From contig CP126199.1 of the NCBI GenBank assembly GCA_030272155.1, positions 5,754,501 to 5,818,500 on the forward strand: 64,000 nt of DNA, in the 5' to 3' direction. Of this stretch, positions 57,143 to 64,000 are shown one piece after another. How positions within the stretch are numbered: position 1 is the first letter of the stretch; every line of letters starts with the position of its first letter. The DNA comes from Tetradesmus obliquus (taxonomy: Eukaryota > Chlorophyta > Chlorophyceae > Sphaeropleales > Scenedesmaceae). The notes beneath the pieces were generated by a model. That model saw only the letters and a list, made by a program, of their open reading frames with translations, searched no databases and was not told the origin of the DNA. The position numbers and the translations under genes are program-made.

Positions 57143-60100
57143 ATGAGGCGTGCATCTGTGCTAGCTGCTCAGCTGGCACAGCGTGCAGGTGCGCTGCGGG
57201 GCGAGCGTCTATCGATCTCAGTACCAGTTGTCTGGCAGTAGGAACCGCTGGCACATGTAGAACCTTTGTGAGGATCTGGTATATTAGCTTAGTTTTGAAG
57301 CTTCCAGTGGCAGGTTGCTGAGTGATCGTTGGAGTGGCTTGGGAGCAGCAGCAGCAGGGTGCTACAAGTGCAGCTGTGTGCTTGTGCATGCTCAATCATA
57401 CTCGTACTTGAAACGCAACGAAACCTTGCAGGCACTCTTGGAGCTTCGGAGCAGGCGGTGACAGCAGGGTGAGCATGGTGCAGCGCAGCAAGCGATTGCA
57501 GCACCTGCAGGAGCTGTCACCAGATGTTTTGTAATGCACTCATCTGCAGCAACAGGAACAGAGCAAACGAGACCATGGCAGCTGTGCATCAGCACAACGG
57601 TGCTGGTGCTCATGTTTCAGCAGGCGCAGCGTGGCACGGTCTCTTCCAGCCCGGATGCAGCGCATCAGCATTGCTGGCTTCTGGCAGTGGGTTGCAGGGG
57701 AAGCGCTGTACGTACTGGACACAGCCACTTGTTATGATATGCAGCAGCTGTTGCAGCGTTGGGAAGGGATCCAGCACTGGCAGCAGCAACAGGCATGCAA
57801 GCAAGCACACAACCATCTGCTTGCCCCCTCCCGCAACTGCACCCAACTTTAACGATGTTAACTTGCTGCTGCAGATGCTGCGCTGCCGGCCAGCTGCGCC
57901 ACTTTGCTGCGGGCCCAGGCCCCACCGTAGTGCCCAACCCGCTGCAGCAGATCGTGCCGCCCATCCTGAAGGGCATCGGCGCGGCAGTGGGCGGGCTCAA
58001 GGGCGGCCTGGCTGCAGCAGCAGACCAGCTCACCTCAGGGCCAGCCACACAGGGCGCAATCGCCTACTTCGCCGACACGGTGCGCACGCAGCGCCGGCGG
58101 TGCCTGCAAGTGGCAGGCTAGCTGCTGTTGTCTGCATTTGCGGGAGCTGAAGCAGCGGCAGCAGCGGCGGAGCTGCGCCAGAGGCTTGCAGCACCAACTC
58201 GGAGCCAGGCTAGTTGCACATGGCTGTGCACAGCCCAGTTCCAGCAGCGCTTGTAGCAGAAGGCCGAGGTTGCACAGTAGTGCAGCTCCTGTGACTTCGG
58301 CAGCAGCAGCGACAGTGCCTGCGCAGTAACTGCTTTGGCGGTGCGGTTCACGCAGCACACATGGCTGTAACGGCGCGTGACCTGCTGCTGCTGCTGCTGT
58401 TGCACCAGGTGCTGCTGAGTGGCACCTTTGTGCCCCCCTCTGACCTGGACCTGCCCAAGTGGGCTGCCTGGCTGGCGGCCAACGGCTACCGCAGCAAGGC
58501 GGGCTGGGACACACTCATGGCTGGCATCAAGGCAAGACACGGCATGAGCAGCAGTGGTGCAGTGCGGCGGCGCAGCCGAACAAGGGTAGCTCAGCTTAAT
58601 GCTTTTGCAGGCAAAGCGGCAGAGTTGTGCAGCAGGCCAGGCTGCCTTATATCAATGCGGCAGCTCTGGCGCGGCGGTGATGTGCTTGCGGTCAACGTGT
58701 TCACTTTGGCAGGGGCCAGGTGGCGCAACATTAGCGCACAGCCACACTAGTGCGGCAGCAGCAACCGCATGCACGAGTGTAGGTGGTCAGGCATGCTCAT
58801 CGCTATCGGCTGTGCTGCTCCACACCCATGCCTGTGCTGAGCTGGTGCGTACTATCCTTTTGTGTGCTGTGCCGTTGTTCAGGCCGCTGCTCCCAGCCTT
58901 GAGCCGTCTGACGTGGAGGCGCTGGTGCCTGCGCTGCACGCTGTGGGGCGCTACGACAGGGCGCTGTTTGAGCAGTTTGCGGACATTGTCAAGGTGTGTG
59001 CGGCAGGAGGGAGCAGAGGGGCAGCGGCAGTGCCAGGAGGCGTACAGCAGCTGCAGCTGCAGCCGCTTGTTGCGCGTCGCAGATTGACCAATGTGTTGCA
59101 CTGCAGCCATGTGGCAGTGTGTAAGGGTGCTGTCCATGCACGTGCATACAGGTGATGCTGGTATGCGCCTTCTTGTGTGCACCGCTGACGCAACTGTGCT
59201 ACTGTGCCGTGCTGCCTTGACAACTGCCTCCCTACCACCCTGCCCCGCCCCACCCCACCCGCAGGCTCGCTTCACCGAGTTTGAGACCGCAGGGCTGGCC
59301 AAGCTGCTGCCCACCTTTGCCGCGCACGACTACTTTGACCAGGCGCTGTGGGACGACGTGGCCGACTCCATCACCTACTGCAACCACTACATGGCGCCCA
59401 GCCGCATCCCGCTGGCAGACGTGGCCGCGCTGTTCTCAGCATACGCCAAGTACGAGGTGAGCCGCAGCAGCAAGGCACCCGGCAGCGCCTGCACAGGAGT
59501 TGCCCTGCCTGCTGGTGGCATGCTGGAGCCGCGGGTGGCACCACATGCCCCCGGCAGCGCTCGCTTATGCTGCCCTGCCTGCATGCGTCGTATGTGTCCG
59601 CTTGCCGGCTGTGTGGAGGTTGACACTGTCCATTCTGCGTGCTGTGGGCGTGTGAGCCGCGCATGCACAGCCTTGCCCAGACTGCCCACTGCTGGTGCTG
59701 CTGGTGCTGCTGCCGCCTGCCGCAGGTGGACCGCGGCGACCTGTTTGTGACGCTGGCACGCACCATCCATGAGGACAGGTGGGGAGAGTGCAGCAGTATG
59801 CTGTCGGGCAGCTGTGCTGCTCAACATCAGCGCGTACAGCTGTGTCCAGCTTGGGATTATGTTGCATACATCTGTGTGACCAGGCGTGCAGCCAGCAGGC
59901 AAGCGTGTGCATGCTTGTCATGCCGCCAGCAGCCTGCACCAGCCGCAGCTTGCCGCTGTCCCTGCTGGGCATGCAGCCAACGGCACTGATATAGCGCTTG
60001 CCTTGCACCTCCTGGCGCTGACACTGCTGTTCATGTCTCCGCTGATGCCTGCTGCCGCCGCAGGCTGAAGGCGCTGGACGATGAGGAGCTCAAGGCGGTG

Positions 60101-60765
60101 CTGGGCGGGCTGCTGGGCGCGTTCAAGTCGCTGTCCTTCTACCCGGACTGCACGCAGGCGCTGCTGCTGGCGGGCCGGCTGCGGCCCTCAGCGCTGGGCC
60201 CCGCTGATAACGCGCTGATGGCCGAGGTGGAGGCGGCGGTGCGTGCGGCTGCTGGCTGTGTGTGCAGTAGAGCTTGCGTTGTCAAAGGGGAGGGGTCGGC
60301 TTGCAGGAGGGGTTGCTGGGGTGGTGGGTGAGCCTGGCAGATGATGCAAGGGACGAGAAGGCACATGGTTTGGGGTCGGTACATCATGCACTCATTGCAA
60401 GCGGGCTTATTGCGTCATCCGCATTAGGTACTGCTGTTGCTTCCTGTCAGTGCTGCTCTGCCCTCTCCCTATCCGCTCGTGACTTCCGCTGACACGTGCT
60501 GCCCCTGCTGCGTCTCCACCACATCCCTCCCTCTCAATGACTGCCGCAGCTGCGCGAGCACGCGCCCGAGGGCCAGCTGCCGTGGCTGGACGGCGGCTTC
60601 AAGGACTGGGAGCACTTCCACGGCACCGCCTTTGGCAGCTACAACCTGTGGGTGGCGCGCGAGGAGCTGGTGCCGCAGTACTACAGGCCCAGCGACATCT
60701 CGCCGCGCCCCGCCAGCATGACCAGCGCGCCACCAGAGCCGACTGGCAGCGCAGGCAGCAGCTGA
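57143..60765 (+). CDS. Alpha-helical-repeat protein with probable mitochondrial presequence; ASA2-like candidate
   Basis: Nine exons: 57143-57188, 57432-57468, 57875-58109, 58409-58531, 58883-58993, 59265-59456, 59726-59778, 60064-60238 and 60550-60765, 395 aa in consistent phase. The N-terminus MRRASVLAAQLAQRAG looks like a mitochondrial presequence. Then come VVPNPLQQIVPPILKGIGAA and VPPSDLDLPKWAAWLAANGY. Paired helices follow (DVEALVPALHAVGRYDRALF, GLAKLLPTFAAHDYFDQALW, DVAALFSAYAKYEVDRGDLF, ELKAVLGGLLGAFKSLSFYP), then a conserved-looking tail (DWEHFHGTAFGSYNLWVARE, VPQYYRPSDISPRP). The size, presequence and helical repeats recall ASA2, a chlorophycean-specific peripheral-stalk subunit of mitochondrial ATP synthase. 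I cannot confirm that from memory; an RNA-binding helical-repeat protein is the alternative. Exons 1 and 2 are short and less certain. The intron after 58531 has a GC donor (AAG|GCAAGA). Confidence 0.75.
58532..58882 (+). other. GC-AG intron of the helical-repeat protein gene
   Basis: The donor reads ATCAAG|GCAAGA, an otherwise consensus donor with C for T, and the acceptor GTTCAG|GCCGCT. Both flanking exons stay in phase 0, and no GT donor nearby would. Confidence 0.75.
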
Positions 60766-62757
60766 GCGCGCTCGCAGGGCTCGCAGTTATCACGTGCTGC
60801 TGTAGGGCAGTGAGGCTGGTGACCATGCGCTGACAAAGTTAGGTGTGGGCTGCACACATCTTTGCGCGGCAGGGATGCAACGGGCGGCAGGTGGGGTCTG
60901 GGGCGAGGCTTGCCTCCAGGTGTGGCAGCCGGGATCACGCACCGTGGCATGCTTTCATTGGGAGGCTGCCGCTGTAGCGTGTGCGCTTGTCATGGCAGCT
61001 TAAAAATATGACCCAGTTTGCAGTTGAACGCAAGGGGCAAGGCAGTAGCAGATGTAGGTTTTGGAGTGACGGTCACCATGTCTGGTGGCGTTTGTTAGAT
61101 GCATTGGTGCAGGTTCATCCTGCATCACGGTGATGCCACAGCACCAGGACATGGTGTGATCAGACCAGTGAACCTGGTCAGATGTTCAGCCACTTAGTGA
61201 GTAGACGATGTAACAGCTCCAAGGGTGTTTGCGTTGTTTACAACTGCTTATGTTGTGCACATTCAGCGTGCTACAGCAGTAAAATGGACGGTTTTCAGCC
61301 TGCACCGTTCGATATGCTTCGACAGCCTACCTTCTAGCGATGCGAGTATGCATTAGGCTGCATTGTGCTATTGCAACCTTAAGTTATTGAACTCTTAATC
61401 CGGTCGCAGGGGTGAAGGCTGTGGCACCACGGGTTCGGGTTCACCGCAAAACCTCAACGCATACTTGCGCGACAGCTGTGCATATCACCAGTCTTCAGTA
61501 CAAATATGCTTCGTTAAACAGATGTTTTGTATGGAGATCAAGCGTCAGCGCTAGTACCTGTTTCAGGGTACGCCTTTACCCTCAATTTACGACGTTCACC
61601 AGCACCCGCGGCTGCAAGCCACTACAGTATACTCTGATGCAACACGACCACACAACCAAAAGCATAAGGCTTGTGGTGCTCTCCTCCGAGCGGAATACGA
61701 GGGGGTGACGTATGTTACTTTACGGTTGGCGGAGATGCTCAGCATGGCAGGGTCGTAAGGCCAGAGTGCACCAGGCCGCTGCAAGAGTCGTCATACATCA
61801 TTTGTATGCAAAAGAAGTAATAGATCACGCACAAAACACTGGTTACCTAGTCCTTGAGTCGGTGTGACCCTGCTTTTCCTACCCTCTCGCACACTCAAGC
61901 GCTTTATATTGCGAGGTTGAAAGTCATATAAAGTCAACTCAGCTGAGTGGCTGCAAGCTCTTGAAGAAGTACCCTTCCCGTGTTTGCTTTCCACTCGTGG
62001 TCCGACCACTGAGCAGTCCGATAGCGGCTTTGGCCCCTTCAGGGCCTGGTTAGAACTTCCAATATGAGTGGCAACTTTGGGTGATGCATGCTCGTCAAGC
62101 CAAGCGTAATCAGAGTGTTGAGCAGGTGTGCTCCTATAGGCCTCGTAGCTGCCCAGGCAGGGCATGCATACCAGCGTGTGCCACATACTTGTCAACGCAC
62201 ATTCTAGTTTTATTGGTTTACCCTGCTCTGAAGCTATCTCACCACAGGCACTGGTTGCTGCTTTACGTTCCGCGAGCACTTTATGCCATTGCTTCGCAAA
62301 CCGTTCTTTTGGCCCTTCTCTGCTAACATACTGCTTTTCTTATGTTTGATATTGTGCTTGCAGCCTGTCCTATATGGGCCAGGGGCGAGCCCCTCAGATG
62401 GTGCGCAAGCAGTGCACAGCGCCGTGCCAGCGATTTTTTGCACATTTTATGGTGTTGATGGCGTCTACTTAACACTGCATGCGACACGACGGCGGCCTTA
62501 GGCCAGCTTCAGCATCAAAGGGCTACTGCAGCAGATGATGATGCAGGGGATCCAGGGTTTCGACTGCGCCGCAATGCATGCAGCAGCCAAGTGCATCACC
62601 AGCAGCTTTGGGGTCATCTGTGAGCACGATGTACGGCTGCCTGTTTGCTATCACAGCAACAGCGTTGCAGCCATGTCAACCACACAAGGCTCATTGTGCA
62701 GCAGTTGTAGGCAGCGTCACTCATGCTGCTTGTCCTGCTCCTGTTCATGCACCGCAG
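60766..62757. other. Intergenic region, AT-richer core
   Basis: 3' flank of the helical-repeat gene, with TGTAA at 61209-61213. It is followed by about 1.3 kb (61250-62450) that is clearly less GC-rich than the rest and has no CTG runs. No gene is supported. The upstream exon(s) of the last gene may lie in 62450-62757. Confidence 0.4.
61209..61213 (+). terminator. Candidate TGTAA polyadenylation signal for the helical-repeat gene
   Basis: TGTAA about 445 bp after the stop codon at 60765. Position and motif are the only evidence. Confidence 0.35.
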
Positions 62758-64000
62758 TACGCGTTACGGGAGTGCGAGACTGGCGCTTCAACCAGCGTGC
62801 CGAGGACATAGAATGGCTGCTGCGGCTGTCAGCAGCCGACGGCAGCGCCAGCACCGTCAGCTGGCAGATCCTGTACAACATCGCCAGCCAGCAGCAGTGG
62901 GGCGAGCTGCAGCGCTTCCTGTGCCCCAAGCTGGCCCAGCTGAGAGCCTTCTGCCAGAGCCAGGCCATACAGAAGCCAGGCACAGGTGCGCAATGGCAGA
63001 GGCAGCACAGGCAGCAGCAGCAGCAGCAGCATGGGGTTGGTTGCTGTCATGCCAGCAAGTGCGGCATCGACTCGCACGTCAACAGTGGTGTAAAGTTGCT
63101 GGCTCAGCAACTGCACATTTGGTATCCTTGCTCCGCATGTGCTATGCGTGGCACCAGCCAGGCATGGCAGCCAGCAGCAGGGTGACCAGACACCTGACTC
63201 CTCTGTGCCGCCTGCCTGCCTGCCTGCAGAGAGTGGGCCGCTGTTCCAGCCCACCCCCCACGCCTTCAAGCCGTGGCGGCGAGACTTCATTGTTGACTGG
63301 AGGCACTCCCGCGCCCGCGACCAGGTGAGGCATGCAGCAGCAGCAGCAGCAGCAGCGATAACAGCAGCAGTGTACGTGCAGTGGGCGATGCCGTCCACCA
63401 CCTGTGTGTGGCTTGCCCTGGCTGCTTGGTACGGTGCCCAGCAGCTTGTTGCTGCGACGCTCACTTGCTGTCAGCGGCATCCACATGTGCTATCGACCCA
63501 CGCGTCTGCTCACTTATTCACCATTGACTGCTGTGCTGCTGCGCTGCTGCTACTGCTGTGTGCCGCAGCTGCTGTTCCTGGTGCGCCGCTTTGATGACGC
63601 GGGGCTGCTGCTGCTGTGCGAGGAGTGGTGCGAGGTGCTGCCGGGCAACCTGCCCATGTGGCTCATGGTCAAGAACTACCTGCTGCAGTACATCCTGCTG
63701 GAGGCCACATACCTGCGCAGCAGCTGCTGCATCACAGGTGAGGGTTTGGAGAGGTTCTGCTGCTGCTGCTTCTGAGCCCGCTTGGTTTTTGATTGCCTGG
63801 TGGTGCCCTTTCCTCGTTGACTTAAGCGCGGACAGCATGCTGTCATTTACAGCAGCCAATAGCTGTGCCTTCTGGCGGCCTGTGATGCTGAGCTGTGCGA
63901 CCTCTGTGTGTACTGACCGTGCTTGCTGCCTGCCTGTGCCCCGCCTACTCTGCCCTGCCAGGTGTTGCTGCTGCAGGCGACCAGGAAGCAGCAACCTGCC
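62758..64000 (+). CDS. Unrecognised protein, 5' and 3' ends outside the readable part
   Basis: Exons 62758-62985, 63230-63324, 63569-63737 and 63962 to the window end join in phase. The readable protein runs VRVTGVRDWRFNQRAEDIEW, STVSWQILYNIASQQQWGEL, FQPTPHAFKPWRRDFIVDWR, then FLVRRFDDAGLLLLCEEWCE, LPGNLPMWLMVKNYLLQYIL and EATYLRSSCCITG. Trp- and Leu-rich, amphipathic segments suggest a helical protein. I do not recognise the family. The first acceptor (ACCGCAG|TACGCG) implies at least one upstream exon that I could not place. The coding potential is convincing because of the regular phase and exon-intron composition contrast. Confidence 0.65.

Noticed and set aside
1-64000. Retroelements, DNA transposons or viral relics
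   Set aside because: No reverse transcriptase, integrase, transposase, capsid-like sequence or long terminal repeats were recognised on either strand.

Overview
The window looks like nuclear DNA of a chlorophyte green alga, most likely a chlorophycean of the Scenedesmus/Chlamydomonas kind. The evidence is short exons split by many GT-AG introns, runs of CTG/CAG throughout introns and coding regions, TGTAA near gene ends, and a gene set that includes plant-type proteasome alpha-6, an ATP-dependent PEP carboxykinase, a plastid RETICULATA-related protein, a plastid BASS4-type carrier and a probable mitochondrial helical-repeat protein. No prokaryotic features, rRNA, tRNA or CRISPR array were seen.

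Layout. Positions 1-18300 hold a tandem duplication of about 10.2 kb: two copies (A, 108-5178, truncated by the window edge; B, 9607-15798) of an unrecognised, cysteine-rich, probably secreted protein. Each is followed by about 2 kb of paralogous non-coding DNA. Then come, on the minus strand, an unrecognised gene with ankyrin-like segments (18309-21285), 20S proteasome alpha-6 (22843-25583) and ATP-dependent PEP carboxykinase (27617-33228). A BASS4-type carrier relic lies at 34936-36622 on the plus strand. Two minus-strand genes follow: a RETICULATA-related (DUF3411) plastid protein (38558-42096) and SAP18 (43140-44821). A DEDD-type 3'-5' exonuclease-like gene (45427-47383, plus) faces a very large PGAP1-type GPI inositol-deacylase gene (48266-56228, minus). 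PGAP1 is divergent from a helical-repeat, probably mitochondrial protein (57143-60765, plus). The window ends inside an unrecognised plus-strand gene (62758 onward).

Most exon chains were rebuilt by hand from splice sites and phase. Proteasome alpha-6 (246 aa), PEPCK (667 aa), RETICULATA-related (417 aa), SAP18 (187 aa), PGAP1 (1950 aa), the helical-repeat protein (395 aa) and copy B (581 aa) all close with consistent phase. This makes the sequence look base-accurate, so the three frame breaks in the BASS4 gene stand out as probable real decay.

The genes are housekeeping functions of different compartments and do not form a pathway. The most distinctive feature is intronic minisatellites that carry splice sites. 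In SAP18 a 24-bp unit repeated ten times contains the splice donor. In PEPCK a 63-bp unit repeated three times contains the splice acceptor. Both unit lengths are multiples of three and both are open in the host frame, so they could yield in-frame length variants.
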